The notes under the pieces are model-generated. The model was not told where the DNA came from. It ran no database searches and saw nothing but the letters and a program-made list of their open reading frames with translations. A DNA stretch of 64,000 nt. Origin: QAMX01 sp964515055 (GTDB lineage: Bacteria > Bacillota > Clostridia > Oscillospirales > QAMX01). A program made the position numbers and the translations under genes. Where the stretch lies: positions 124,001 to 188,000 of the forward strand of contig CAZEUG010000001.1 of NCBI GenBank assembly GCA_964515055.1. Reading direction: 5' to 3'. Positions 52,165 through 62,366 of this stretch are shown piece after piece. How positions within the stretch are numbered: the stretch's first letter is position 1; the number at the start of each line of letters is the position of its first letter.

Positions 52165-53256
52165 ATGTCAAGAAGATTGTTTCAGAATATGGCGCTCCAG
52201 ATGCACGAAGCAACCGGCAAGACGGTTGGCGTCATTGACGGAGACGGAACGGTAATCGCCTGCAGCGAGCTGCGGCTGATTGGCGAAGTGTACGAGACGG
52301 CGGTAGACGAGCTGAATAATACGTCGGAGCCAACGGTTTATCGTTCATTCACTTTCAAATCGCTGGCCATGCGCGGCGTCCGGCTGGAATATGCGGCGTT
52401 TGTCGATGGGACAGATGCGGACTCGCTGGCCATGTGCTCCATGGTCGTTGTCGCGCTGAACGGCGTCAAACAATATTATGACGAAAAATACGATAAAGCG
52501 ACCTTTATCAAGAATATTTTGCTGGATAACGTTCTGCCGGGTGATATCTACATCAAATCCAAGGAGCTACACTTTGGTGGAGAAACGCCGCGAGTCGTTT
52601 TCCTTGTCCGCATGATGGACAAGCTGGATATCGCGACCAACGATGTCATCGCCGGACTGTTCCCGGATCGCCAGAAGGACTTTATCATCACCATCAACGA
52701 AAGCGACGTGGCCATCGTCAAAGAAGTCAAGGTCAACTGCGACGTGAAGGAGCTGCGCAAAATTGCCAAGGGCATTGAAGACACCATCAATGCGGAGCTC
52801 CTTGTCAAATGCGTGATCGGTATCGGCACCGTGGTTCCGCAGCTGAAAGACCTCTCGCGCTCCCTGAAGGAAGCACAGGTGGCCATTGAAGTGGGTCATG
52901 TTTTTGAAGCCGAGAAAACCATTATCAACTATGAAAATCTCGGCATTGGCCGCCTGATTTACCAGCTGCCGACAACGCTTTGCCGGATGTTCCTGAGCGA
53001 GGTCTTCAAAAAGGGCAGCGTGGATTCTCTGGGTCAGGAAACCATGATGACCATCCAGAAATTCTTCGAAAACAACCTGAATGTCTCTGAAACATCCAGA
53101 AAGCTGTTCGTCCACCGCAATACACTCGTTTACCGCCTGGAAAAAATCAAGAAAATTACCGGGCTGGATCTCCGTGAATTTGACCATGCGATCATCTTTA
53201 AGGTTGCACTGATGGTCAAAAAATATCTGGAATCGCGTGAGAATGACGAAATTTGA
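52165..53256 (+). CDS. CdaR/PucR-family transcriptional regulator
   Basis: A 363-residue regulator. The N-terminus (RRLFQNMALQMHEATGKTVGVIDGDGTVIACSE) resembles the sugar-diacid recognition domain of CdaR. A central GGDEF-like fold follows. The C-terminus has LNVSETSRKLFVHRNTLVYRLEKIKKITGLDLR, the PucR/CdaR helix-turn-helix. The ATG at 52165 follows GGGGG by nine bases, so I drop nine upstream residues. It lies just before ftsE, with 51 bases between, and may be co-transcribed. The effector is unknown. Confidence 0.85.
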   Translation: MSRRLFQNMALQMHEATGKTVGVIDGDGTVIACSELRLIGEVYETAVDELNNTSEPTVYRSFTFKSLAMRGVRLEYAAFVDGTDADSLAMCSMVVVALNGVKQYYDEKYDKATFIKNILLDNVLPGDIYIKSKELHFGGETPRVVFLVRMMDKLDIATNDVIAGLFPDRQKDFIITINESDVAIVKEVKVNCDVKELRKIAKGIEDTINAELLVKCVIGIGTVVPQLKDLSRSLKEAQVAIEVGHVFEAEKTIINYENLGIGRLIYQLPTTLCRMFLSEVFKKGSVDSLGQETMMTIQKFFENNLNVSETSRKLFVHRNTLVYRLEKIKKITGLDLREFDHAIIFKVALMVKKYLESRENDEI

Positions 53257-53307
53257 CCGGCGGACACCGCAATTCCCATGCGGGCTTGAAAGGGAGGAAC
53301 GGAGCAT

Positions 53308-54012
<705 letters not shown>

Positions 54013-54015
54013 AAC

Positions 54016-54888
54016 ATGATCGGCTACCACTTCAAAGAAGGCGTCAAGGGGCTTTTCCGCAATCGACTGGTCAATCTCGCCGCCATTGGCATGCTGATTG
54101 CCTGCCTTGTTGTGACGGGCGCATTCGTTCTGCTTGTCCTGAACATCAATGCCGTGATTGACGAAAGCGGCGCCGTCAACAAAATTTCTATTTATATGGA
54201 CGAAAATTCCGACCCGGACGACCGCTGGGCGGTGGAACAGCAGCTGAATCAGCTGGAAAACGTGGAATCCTGGCTCTTTATTTCGAAAGAAGAAGGGCTG
54301 GAATCCATGCGCGACACGTTTGGTACACTGCTGGACGGCCTGGAAGACGATAACCCCATCCGCGACACGTTCCAGCTGACCGTCCTCTCTCAAAAACGGA
54401 TTACGGAAACGGCCGAAGCGGTGCAGCAGCTGCCGGGTGTTGCAAAAGTCAATTACCGCAGCGACATCGCACAGCGCTTCCTCCAAATCCGCAACATTGT
54501 CGCCATGGTCGGCCTGTCGTTCGTCGTGGTACTCGGCGCGGTCTCACTGTTCATCATTGCCAACTCGGTTCGCCTCTCCGTCTTTACGCGGCGGACGGAA
54601 ATCCGCGTGATGAAAACCGTCGGCGCGACCAATGGCTTCATCCGCAAATCCTTCGCTGTGGAGGGAATCCTGCTCGGCCTGATCGGCGCCGCCGTTTCCT
54701 ACGGTATCCTCTTTCTGGCCTATTCGCAGCTGTTTGTTCCGGCGCTTGCGCCGCTCGGCTTTTTGTCGGCCATCCCTCTCGCCTTTTCACAGTTCGCCGT
54801 CCCGGTCGCACTGGCATATGCGGCGGCCGGTATCCTCATGGGCTTCGGCGGAAGCGTGCTGGCACTTCGCAGATATCTGAATGCATAA
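54016..54888 (+). CDS. ftsX: Cell-division membrane protein FtsX
   Basis: A 290-residue permease-like protein with four TM segments. One is N-terminal (LAAIGMLIACLVVTGAFVLLVL); an extracellular domain of about 130 residues follows (ISIYMDENSDPDDRWAVEQQL), and three lie at the C-terminus. IRVMKTVGATNGFIRKSFAVEGILLGLIG is the conserved cytoplasmic coupling region. FtsEX gates the downstream M23 peptidase in Gram-positives. Confidence 0.95.
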   Translation: MIGYHFKEGVKGLFRNRLVNLAAIGMLIACLVVTGAFVLLVLNINAVIDESGAVNKISIYMDENSDPDDRWAVEQQLNQLENVESWLFISKEEGLESMRDTFGTLLDGLEDDNPIRDTFQLTVLSQKRITETAEAVQQLPGVAKVNYRSDIAQRFLQIRNIVAMVGLSFVVVLGAVSLFIIANSVRLSVFTRRTEIRVMKTVGATNGFIRKSFAVEGILLGLIGAAVSYGILFLAYSQLFVPALAPLGFLSAIPLAFSQFAVPVALAYAAAGILMGFGGSVLALRRYLNA

Positions 54889-54909
54889 CCCAATGGACAG
54901 GAGTCGCTT

Positions 54910-56211
54910 ATGACAGAACGTAAACAGAACCGACGGGAGCGCCGTCGCCGCATTTTAATCTGGATTCTGATCGCCGGTATGATTCTGCCGACGATTGCAA
55001 CTGTGATTTCCGTATCCATGCGCGCCGTTTCCCAATCGGACATCGACCGCGCCAAACAACAGGTGCAATCGCTGCAACAGAAAATCGCAGCGGCTAAATC
55101 GGAGCTGAAGACGATGCAATCGGATCAGAATTCCCTGATTGCTCAGAAAAAACTGATCGATGATCAGATCAATCTCTACAATGAACAGATTGACCTGCTG
55201 GAGGAAACACTGGCCGGCCTCGACACGGAAATGGAGGCGTGTGCCTCCGAGCTGGCCGAACTGCAAACCTCTCTCGATGAAAAATACGACACCTTCAAAG
55301 AGCGTGTACGCATCATGTACGAGGACGGCACCACGTCTTATTTGAGCGTCCTGCTCTCCGCCGACAGCATGGAGGATTTTCTGAACCGCGCCGAGCTGGT
55401 TTCGGCAATTTTCAATAGAGACCAGAAGCTGATGACGGAAATGAGCGACCTGATTGCTGTCAGGGAACAGAAGCAGACGGAACTGGAGCAGAGCCGAGCC
55501 GAATCGCTGGCCTTGAAGGGCGAGCTGGAAACGGCGCGGCAGGAGCTGCTGGCCGAACAGGCCGAGGCCGAAGTCCTGCTGGCTGGCTTTGAAGATGGGA
55601 CGGTTCAGAATCTTTCCCTGATTGAGGAATATGAGGCGCTCTTGCAGAAGGCTGCAAAAGAAGAGGAACGCCTGACGAAGGAATACGAGGAGCAGAAGCG
55701 CAAGGAAGCCGAGGCGAAGAAAAAAGCCGAGGCAGAAGCCAAAAAGAAGGCGGAAGAAGAGGCCAGGAAAAAGGCTGAGGAAGAAAAAAAGAAGCAGCAG
55801 CAGTCGACCTCCGTTGCCTTTGACTGGCCGACGCCGGGCTATACATGGATTACCTGCCCGTTCGGACCGCGTACCCATCCGGTCACCGGAAAGTACAGCT
55901 ATCACGACGGCGTTGACATCGGCGCATATGCCGGTTCGCCAATCCGCTCCACCGCCGCCGGAACCGTGATCACCAACACATACAACAGCGTATACGGCAA
56001 TATGATCAAAGTGGATCATGGAAACGGCATTGTCTCCATGTATGCGCACATGAATGCGCGTTCCAAACTGAAAGTCGGTGCCACCGTGCAGCAGGGAACC
56101 GTTCTGGGCTATGTCGGGACAACGGGTCTGTCCTCCGGCTATCATCTGCACTTCACCATTTTCAAAGACGGTGTGGCGGTGAATCCGCTGAATTATGTCA
56201 AGCCGCGCTGA
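54910..56211 (+). CDS. Coiled-coil M23 peptidase, FtsEX-linked (EnvC/PcsB-like)
   Basis: A 433-residue protein with an N-terminal membrane segment (ILIWILIAGMILPTIATVISVSM). Residues 35-300 form a long coiled coil, ending in an extreme Lys/Glu/Ala run (EAEAKKKAEAEAKKKAEEEARKK, about 255-290). The C-terminal M23 LytM domain has FGPRTHPVTGKYSYHDGVDIG and SGYHLHFTIF, so zinc ligands His, Asp and His are intact and the enzyme may be active. The order ftsE-ftsX-M23 points to septal peptidoglycan cleavage under FtsEX control. Confidence 0.92.
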   Translation: MTERKQNRRERRRRILIWILIAGMILPTIATVISVSMRAVSQSDIDRAKQQVQSLQQKIAAAKSELKTMQSDQNSLIAQKKLIDDQINLYNEQIDLLEETLAGLDTEMEACASELAELQTSLDEKYDTFKERVRIMYEDGTTSYLSVLLSADSMEDFLNRAELVSAIFNRDQKLMTEMSDLIAVREQKQTELEQSRAESLALKGELETARQELLAEQAEAEVLLAGFEDGTVQNLSLIEEYEALLQKAAKEEERLTKEYEEQKRKEAEAKKKAEAEAKKKAEEEARKKAEEEKKKQQQSTSVAFDWPTPGYTWITCPFGPRTHPVTGKYSYHDGVDIGAYAGSPIRSTAAGTVITNTYNSVYGNMIKVDHGNGIVSMYAHMNARSKLKVGATVQQGTVLGYVGTTGLSSGYHLHFTIFKDGVAVNPLNYVKPR

Positions 56212-56242
56212 ACCACCGAAAAAAGAAACAGGGAGACCATTC

Positions 56243-57469
56243 ATGAATACTTCAGAATCATCCGTCAAACGTCCGTCGTGGATGCAGGTGCTGGCGCTTT
56301 GTCTGATCGTCGCCACGATTTCCGTCCTGCTCACCGGATATTTCGTCTCGTCGCGCTATGCAGCCGATGCACCGTCTGCGGACGGCTTGTCCACAGACAA
56401 ACGCGATCGGAAGCTGGATGAAATCCAGGCGCTGCTGGATCGGTACTATGTCGGCCAATACGAGGACAAAGACCTGCTGGATATGCTGGCCGTCGGATAT
56501 ATGAGCGGGATCGAGGACAAATGGGCCTATTACACCACTGCCGAGGATTTGGAAGACCTGTATGCCGACAAATCCGGCTCCTATGCGGGCATTGGCGTGA
56601 CCGTCACACAGAACACTGAGACCGGCCTGCTGACGATCACCGAGGTGTATCCGGGCTCTCCGGCGGAAGAAGCGGGCATCCAATGCCTGGATCAGCTGTA
56701 TTCGGTCGAGGGCGAGGAGGTCGCCACCATCGGAATGAACGCCACCGTCGCAAAGGTTCGCGGAGAAGTGGGCAGCCGGGTGAACCTTGGCATCCTGCGC
56801 AACGGCGAGCTGATGGAGGTTTCTGTCGAACGGCGTACTGTTGAAAAAGTCAGCGTGACAGCTGAAATGCTGGATGACGAGATTGCCTATCTGCGCATTT
56901 CGGAGTTTACGGCGGCTGCTGCCCAGCAGTTCAGCGCCAGCCTTCAGGAAATGATCGATGGCGGCGCAAAGGGTCTGATCATGGACGTGCGCAACAATCC
57001 CGGTGGACAGCTGACCACACTGATTTCCATGCTGGATTGCCTCATGCCGGAAGGCGACGTCTTTATCGAACGCGACAAGGCGGGCAATGAGAACCGCCTC
57101 CGCGTCGACGGAAAATACTGCGATTTGCCGCTGATCGTACTGGTCAATGAGTATTCCTACAGCGCAGCGGAGTATTTTGCAGCTGTGATGCAGGAACAGG
57201 GTCGTGCCAGTGTGGCCGGAACGGCTACAACCGGCAAGGGCGAAGGCCAGCAGACGTTTGTTTTGAGCGACGGCTCTGCGATTACGTTCTCGGTTATCAA
57301 ATATTTCACGCCCAACGGCGTCAGCATCGGCGAACAGGGCGGCATTCAGCCCGACCTGCCCGTGAAGATGCCGGATGACCTTCTGGCGAAAATCGGCACA
57401 CTGGACGCCGCGGAAGACCCGCAGATCGCAGCAGCCGTGGAACAGATGAAGGCCGATTTGCAGAAATAG
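56243..57469 (+). CDS. S41-family C-terminal processing peptidase (CtpA-like)
   Basis: A 408-residue membrane-anchored protease. One TM helix lies near residues 14-34, followed by a PDZ domain (GSYAGIGVTVTQNTETGLLTITEVYPGSPAEEAGI). The S41 core shows YLRISEFTAAAAQQF, GLIMDVRNNPGGQL, the catalytic Ser in NEYSYSAAEYFAAVM and Lys in ATTGKGEGQQTF. The usual S-A-S-A-S-E is here S-Y-S-A-A-E. The ATG at 56243 has AGGGAG seven bases upstream. It follows the M23 gene by 31 bases, probably as part of the division operon. Confidence 0.92.
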   Translation: MNTSESSVKRPSWMQVLALCLIVATISVLLTGYFVSSRYAADAPSADGLSTDKRDRKLDEIQALLDRYYVGQYEDKDLLDMLAVGYMSGIEDKWAYYTTAEDLEDLYADKSGSYAGIGVTVTQNTETGLLTITEVYPGSPAEEAGIQCLDQLYSVEGEEVATIGMNATVAKVRGEVGSRVNLGILRNGELMEVSVERRTVEKVSVTAEMLDDEIAYLRISEFTAAAAQQFSASLQEMIDGGAKGLIMDVRNNPGGQLTTLISMLDCLMPEGDVFIERDKAGNENRLRVDGKYCDLPLIVLVNEYSYSAAEYFAAVMQEQGRASVAGTATTGKGEGQQTFVLSDGSAITFSVIKYFTPNGVSIGEQGGIQPDLPVKMPDDLLAKIGTLDAAEDPQIAAAVEQMKADLQK

Positions 57470-57478
57470 GTGCGCGGA

Positions 57479-58651
57479 ATGGACAATTTTTCACTCGGCG
57501 TCATTGTCTGCGCCTCCGGCCGTTCCACCCGCATGAACGGCTCGGATAAAATCACATTGAACCTGGCCGGAAAACCGGTCTGGCAATGGTCCGTCGATGC
57601 ATTCCTGCAATACCCGCAGACGACGCAGGTCGTGGTGTCTGTTCCGCCGGAGCGCGTGGCCGACTATGCGCATCCGGATCAGAGGGTGGCCTTTTGCGCG
57701 GGCGGTGCTTCCCGACAGGAATCGGTGCTTTGTGCGGCAGAATGCCTTGCCGCGTGCGACCTGGTCGCCGTTCATGACGGAGCGCGGCCACTGGTCAGCC
57801 AGACCGTCATCGATACGGTCTGCCAGGCGGCACGGGAGTCCGGTGCGGCGTTCCCGTCTGTACCGGTGACGGATACCATCCACATCGTCAACGCAGGACT
57901 GGCCGTTCAAACACCCGACCGTGCCACGCTCTGTGCGGCGCAGACGCCGCAGGTTTTTTCCGCGTCCGCGTTTGCGGCGGTACGAGCCTATCTGCAATCC
58001 GGTCAGCCGGTCACGGATGACTGCTCCGCGGCCATCACCTGTGGGATTGCCTGTCGCGCAGTCCCCGGTGAACGCGACAACCTGAAGATTACAACGGCGG
58101 AAGACTGGCACACGGCGCAGCATATGGCCGAGCGCCGGAAGAGAACGGAGAACTCAACCAAGATGATGAAAATCGGTCATGGATACGATGTTCACAGAAT
58201 CCAGATGGGTAGACCGCTCGTTTTGGGCGGCGTGACGCTGGATTGTCCCTTTGGCCTGGATGGCCACAGCGATGCGGACGTTCTGACCCACGCCGTAATT
58301 GATGCACTGCTGGGCGCAGCGGCGCTGGGCGATATCGGGCAGATGTTCCCGGATTCGGATCCGCAGTATCGCGGGATCTCCAGCCTGATTCTGCTGGAAA
58401 CCGCTTATGCGGCGGTGCAGCGCGCAGGCTATGAACTGAACAACCTCGATGCCACCATCCTCTGTCAACGCCCCAAGCTCGCGCCGTCCATTCCGAAAAT
58501 GCGTGAAACGCTGGCGCGTATCCTGCGGACAACGGCGGAGTGCGTCAGCATCAAAGCGACGACGGAGGAAAAACTCGGCTTTACGGGGCGGGGTGAGGGC
58601 ATCTCCGCACACGCAGTCTGTCTGCTGCGCAGGGACGGTGAACCGCTATGA
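57479..58651 (+). CDS. ispDF: Bifunctional IspD/IspF isoprenoid enzyme
   Basis: A 390-residue fusion of two non-consecutive MEP-pathway enzymes. Residues 1-215 are IspD (GVIVCASGRSTRMNGSDK, VAVHDGARPLV, the VTDTIH and ERDNLKITTAED motifs), which makes CDP-ME. From about 225 is IspF (MMKIGHGYDVHRIQ, LGGVTLDCPFGLDGHSDADVLTHAVIDALLGA, with Asp/His zinc ligands, and CVSIKATTEEKLGFTGRGEGI). Usual C-terminal lengths. The ATG at 57479 has AGGTG seven bases upstream; a GTG at 57470 is possible. The last four bases overlap the next gene as ATGA. Confidence 0.95.
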   Translation: MDNFSLGVIVCASGRSTRMNGSDKITLNLAGKPVWQWSVDAFLQYPQTTQVVVSVPPERVADYAHPDQRVAFCAGGASRQESVLCAAECLAACDLVAVHDGARPLVSQTVIDTVCQAARESGAAFPSVPVTDTIHIVNAGLAVQTPDRATLCAAQTPQVFSASAFAAVRAYLQSGQPVTDDCSAAITCGIACRAVPGERDNLKITTAEDWHTAQHMAERRKRTENSTKMMKIGHGYDVHRIQMGRPLVLGGVTLDCPFGLDGHSDADVLTHAVIDALLGAAALGDIGQMFPDSDPQYRGISSLILLETAYAAVQRAGYELNNLDATILCQRPKLAPSIPKMRETLARILRTTAECVSIKATTEEKLGFTGRGEGISAHAVCLLRRDGEPL

Positions 58652-59073
58652 TCTGCGAACTGGTACACGACCCGATTTTTCTGGCGGCACCGTCGGAACG
58701 GGCTGAAAAGGCTGACCTGCACCATGCGCAGAATCTGCTGGATACGCTCCGTGCCCATCGGGCAACGTGCGTCGGCATGGCGGCCAATATGATTGGCTGC
58801 CGCAAACGCATCATTGCATTTGTGGATGAAGCGACACCGTTGGCGCCGGAAACCGTGATGCTGAACCCGGAAATCGTCTGGAAAAGCGGAGAATATGACG
58901 CGGAAGAAAGCTGCCTCTCTCTGCTCGGCGGACCGCGCCCCTGCAAGCGCTACCGGGCGATTCGCGTCCGATACCAGACGCTGACCATGCAGACCCGCGA
59001 AAAACGCTATGAGGGCTGGACATCTCAAATCATTCAACACGAAATTGACCACTGCAACGGACGGCTGATCTGA
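58648..59073 (+). CDS. Peptide deformylase-like protein (second copy, divergent)
   Basis: A 141-residue deformylase-family protein. Motif 1 reads CVGMAANMIG instead of GVGLAAPQIG, motif 2 EESCLSLLGG, and motif 3 QHEIDHCNG. The three metal ligands (Cys, His, His) and catalytic Glu are therefore kept, although it is shorter than the def gene at 31348. It could be a functional second deformylase or a deacylase with altered substrate. Its ATG overlaps the ispDF stop, so it is translationally coupled. Confidence 0.85.
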   Translation: MICELVHDPIFLAAPSERAEKADLHHAQNLLDTLRAHRATCVGMAANMIGCRKRIIAFVDEATPLAPETVMLNPEIVWKSGEYDAEESCLSLLGGPRPCKRYRAIRVRYQTLTMQTREKRYEGWTSQIIQHEIDHCNGRLI

Positions 59074-59097
59074 ATATCAAACGTCCCCAGCAAGAAA

Positions 59098-59177
59098 CCG
59101 GGAACACCCGGCAGGTAAGGAAACGACTTTCCCGGTCTGTGTGCGCAGGTGCGCACGGCGGGGAAAGTCGTTTTTTT
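59098..59177 (+). terminator. Hairpin plus strong terminator between def-like and GH99-like genes
   Basis: A small CCGGG-AACA-CCCGG hairpin is followed by ACGACTTTCCC (59123-59133) paired with GGGAAAGTCGT (59161-59171), with an inner GTGCGC/GCGCAC stem, and then TTTTTTT. Only 29 bases separate it from the next start codon, so it also lies in the leader space of that gene. Confidence 0.88.
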
Positions 59178-59206
59178 GCATCAAAAAAACAGAAGGGATG
59201 ATCACC

Positions 59207-62200
59207 ATGAAGCGAACAGGATATCGAATCGGGATGCTGTGCCTGACCATATGCCTGCTGCTGCCAACCTGGATTGGCAGTCTGCCAGTCTACGCAGTAT
59301 CAGAGGTTTCCGTCCAGAGCGGAACCGGCACGCGGGAGGCGTTTCGAGTGGAGGACACCTGCTCCTATCGCGCCATCGTGAACGAATCGTTCACGGCGTT
59401 TGCCTTCTATATGCCAACCTGGGAGCAGACCGACTCCGGCGCAACGCTCTCCCTGTATGCCTGGCAGGGCAGCTATGACGCAACGCTGGCACAGACACCG
59501 CTGGCCAGCCAGTCCTTTTCCCCCTTACAGGACGGCAACTGCAATCTCGTTGAATTTGAGGAGCAGCCTGCGGGCGAGTACCTGTTTCATATTTCGAACG
59601 TCCGCTCCACCGTCGGCGTCTGGATGAACTCGTCGCCGGTTCAATCCAAGGGCTTTCTGTATGTCAACGGCGTTGAGCAGCGCGGCGAACCGGATCTCTG
59701 GCTCCGCCTGACCCGGCCCGCATCGGAGCCGTTCGGCGTCTGCCAGCCCACCGGTAAGTTCTATGAGCGACTTTCCCCCTATACCGGCGTGGCGGAAGCC
59801 AGAACGATATCGGCTCTCCAGTCGCCTCTGGGGATGCGCCTGCACCCGGCAATAGATTTCACCGGCGTCCGCTTCATGCTCGCCACCTACACGCACCCGG
59901 ATTTGAAGGTCAACCTGTCGGTCTACCGCTGGGCGGGTACCTATGCAGAAACGGTTGCGGGTGAACCGTTGGTCAGTGAACGCATCCTGCTCGTGGACAA
60001 TGCCATGCAGGGCATCCACTTTGACCCGCTGCCCGCCGGAGAGTACCTGTTCCTGCTCGATGAATTCTCGAAGGATCCGGCCATGTACGCCTATGACGAT
60101 GTTGACGAGTGTCACGGTGTCATCTACCAAAACGGCTATCCGTCCGACTCCGACGTCCTGTATCCGCTGATGGAGCTCGAATTCTATGGGGAGGAAACGC
60201 CGTACTACCTGCCGTGTACCGAGGTGCCTGGGGAGCTGACAGAGTCGGTCGAGGCCACAACACCCTATGAAATCCCGGAGGACAGCCTGATCAACACCCA
60301 TCCGGTTATGCCGGACACCTGGGTGTTCACCGATGGACTGGGGCGCGTCTCGCTGACCAACGCCGAAGTGGGCGACCCAAAACCGGACAAAACACTCGCC
60401 ATGTTTTACTGGACATGGCATATCGACAACCTGACGGCCGAAATTCCCAACAATCTGCAGGCGCTGTCGGAGGCGAACCCCGAAGCCATGCAGGACTGGG
60501 ACAATGAGCTGTGGCAAAATCTCACCAATACCTATTTCTGGAACGAACCGATCTACGGCTATTATCTCGGAAACGATGCCTGGGTTCTTCGCAAGCAGGC
60601 AGAGCTCCTCACCAATGCCGGTGTGGATGTGATTTTCACTGACAACACCAACGGGACAACGACCTGGCGAACGGCCTATACGGCGCTGATGGACACCTGG
60701 ACGGACGCGATGAATGACGGCGTGAAGACGCCGAAGGTTTCATTTATTCTGCCGTTTTTCAACGGGGATGACACGAATCAACAGCTCCAATCGCTGTTCA
60801 ATGATGTTTACCGAACCGGGACACATCAGAATCTCTGGTTCTACTGGGACGGCAAACCGATGCTGATGGCGATGAAAAGCGCAGTCAGCAATCCGATGTC
60901 TAAGACCGAAAGCAGCATCACCAATTTCTTCACATTCCGCACGCCGCAGCCCGGCTATGTGACACCGCGCACCGCGATTTCCAGCTGGGGCTGGCTGTCC
61001 ATGTATCCACAGGCGCTCTACTATTGCAATAACGCAGCGCGCAAAGCGGGCAGCGTCGAACAGATGACCGTCGGCATCGCTATGAACCACAACTATGTGA
61101 CCCACAAGCTGGCCAGCATGAATGGCGACCATATCGCCGGACGCTCCTACACCTCCACTGATCCGGAACGCTATCAGCGAGAGGGTGCCGAGGCGAGCAA
61201 ATGGGGCTACAACTTCGCGGAACAGTGGAACTATGCGCTGGAGGTCGATCCGAGTGTCGTCTTTGTGACCGGCTGGAACGAGTTCCGCGTCGGCCGCTAT
61301 GAGCTGTGGCCGTCCGAATCGGACGGCACCGAAAACGCCTTTCCGGATCAGTTCAATGATGAATTCTCACGCGATATTGAGCCGACACGCGGCGCATTGC
61401 AGGATCACTACTACTATCAGCTCGTCAATTTTGCAAGGCAGTACAAGGGTGTTCGCGCCATTCCAACGCCGAGCGCCAACCAGACGATTGATCTGAACGG
61501 CGGGTATGAGCAGTGGAAGACCGTCGCACCCTATTACGGCGCATACATCGGCAATACCGATGACCGCGATGCAGACGGCTATGGCGACCTCCATTACACG
61601 GAAACCTCCGGCCGAAACGATATCATCGGCGCACAGGTTGCACGGGATGCGGAATTTCTGTACTTCCTTGTCGAGTGTGCAGAGGAAATCACGCCGTACA
61701 CCGACCCGCTCTGGATGAACCTGTATCTCGATACCGACCCGGACAATCAGGGCTGGAATACCTTCGAGTATGTCCTGAACAAAACACCGGCCTCTGCCGA
61801 GACAATGGTTCTGGAACGGTTCACCGCAGACAACGACTACAGCCGGACAGAGGTGGTGACCGAAGTCGATTATGTACAGGATGGCCGTTACCTGACGGTG
61901 AAGATTCCGAAGTCGGCTGTGCAGCTGACGGGCGATGACTACACCGTCAACTTCGCCTGGACCGATCATGTGCATGATGTGGAAAATGATGCGGTTTACT
62001 CCGGCGATATCCTCGACTTCTACGTTTCCGGCGATGCCGCACCCGGCGGCCGATTCAAATACAGCTACATCTCCACCGCTGAAAACGCCCACGCAGACGC
62101 TGCTCCGACCCATGCAGACAGTGACAGCCCGACCGGATGGATTCTCCTGTCAGTCGGACTGGTGGTGCTGATTGGAGCGGCCACAGCCGTTTTTCTGCTG

Positions 62201-62245
62201 CGAAAGAGAAAAAAACAGGAATCCGCATTGGCAGCATCGCTCTGA
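59207..62245 (+). CDS. Secreted, membrane-anchored GH99/GH71-like protein with CBM9-like domain
   Basis: A 1012-residue protein with a signal peptide (MKRTGYRIGMLCLTICLLLPTWIGSLPVYA). Two similar beta modules of about 140 residues follow (SLYAWQGSYDATLAQTPLASQSF and SVYRWAGTYAETVAGEPLVSERI). The catalytic-type barrel from about 400 has LAMFYWTWHIDN, AGVDVIFTDNTNG, WFYWDGKPMLMAMK and VTGWNEFRVGRYELWP, reminiscent of GH99/GH71-like enzymes where the Glu of WNE is catalytic. A CBM9-like domain precedes a C-terminal TM helix (GWILLSVGLVVLIGAATAVFLL) and KRKKQ tail. AGAAGGG sits nine bases before the ATG. Substrate unknown. Confidence 0.75.
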   Translation: MKRTGYRIGMLCLTICLLLPTWIGSLPVYAVSEVSVQSGTGTREAFRVEDTCSYRAIVNESFTAFAFYMPTWEQTDSGATLSLYAWQGSYDATLAQTPLASQSFSPLQDGNCNLVEFEEQPAGEYLFHISNVRSTVGVWMNSSPVQSKGFLYVNGVEQRGEPDLWLRLTRPASEPFGVCQPTGKFYERLSPYTGVAEARTISALQSPLGMRLHPAIDFTGVRFMLATYTHPDLKVNLSVYRWAGTYAETVAGEPLVSERILLVDNAMQGIHFDPLPAGEYLFLLDEFSKDPAMYAYDDVDECHGVIYQNGYPSDSDVLYPLMELEFYGEETPYYLPCTEVPGELTESVEATTPYEIPEDSLINTHPVMPDTWVFTDGLGRVSLTNAEVGDPKPDKTLAMFYWTWHIDNLTAEIPNNLQALSEANPEAMQDWDNELWQNLTNTYFWNEPIYGYYLGNDAWVLRKQAELLTNAGVDVIFTDNTNGTTTWRTAYTALMDTWTDAMNDGVKTPKVSFILPFFNGDDTNQQLQSLFNDVYRTGTHQNLWFYWDGKPMLMAMKSAVSNPMSKTESSITNFFTFRTPQPGYVTPRTAISSWGWLSMYPQALYYCNNAARKAGSVEQMTVGIAMNHNYVTHKLASMNGDHIAGRSYTSTDPERYQREGAEASKWGYNFAEQWNYALEVDPSVVFVTGWNEFRVGRYELWPSESDGTENAFPDQFNDEFSRDIEPTRGALQDHYYYQLVNFARQYKGVRAIPTPSANQTIDLNGGYEQWKTVAPYYGAYIGNTDDRDADGYGDLHYTETSGRNDIIGAQVARDAEFLYFLVECAEEITPYTDPLWMNLYLDTDPDNQGWNTFEYVLNKTPASAETMVLERFTADNDYSRTEVVTEVDYVQDGRYLTVKIPKSAVQLTGDDYTVNFAWTDHVHDVENDAVYSGDILDFYVSGDAAPGGRFKYSYISTAENAHADAAPTHADSDSPTGWILLSVGLVVLIGAATAVFLLRKRKKQESALAASL

Positions 62246-62267
62246 AATAACGGAAAACGGGATTCCC

Positions 62268-62296
62268 TTGCAATATCCGCGCAAATATGGTATACT
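62268..62296 (+). promoter_or_regulatory. Promoter of the GH109-like gene
   Basis: TTGCAA (62268-62273), 17-base spacer, TATACT (62291-62296), about 65 bases before the ATG at 62367. Confidence 0.72.
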
Positions 62297-62366
62297 ATAT
62301 GAGACAATGTCCCTGTGAGCGAAACCGGTTGAAAAACCGAACCATATAGAAAAAGGAGATCAGATT

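Noticed and set aside
55735..55800. Lys/Glu/Ala-rich tandem codons in the M23 peptidase gene, looking like a DNA repeat
   Set aside because: It is coding for the end of a coiled coil; the repeats are imperfect and in frame, so not a separate element.
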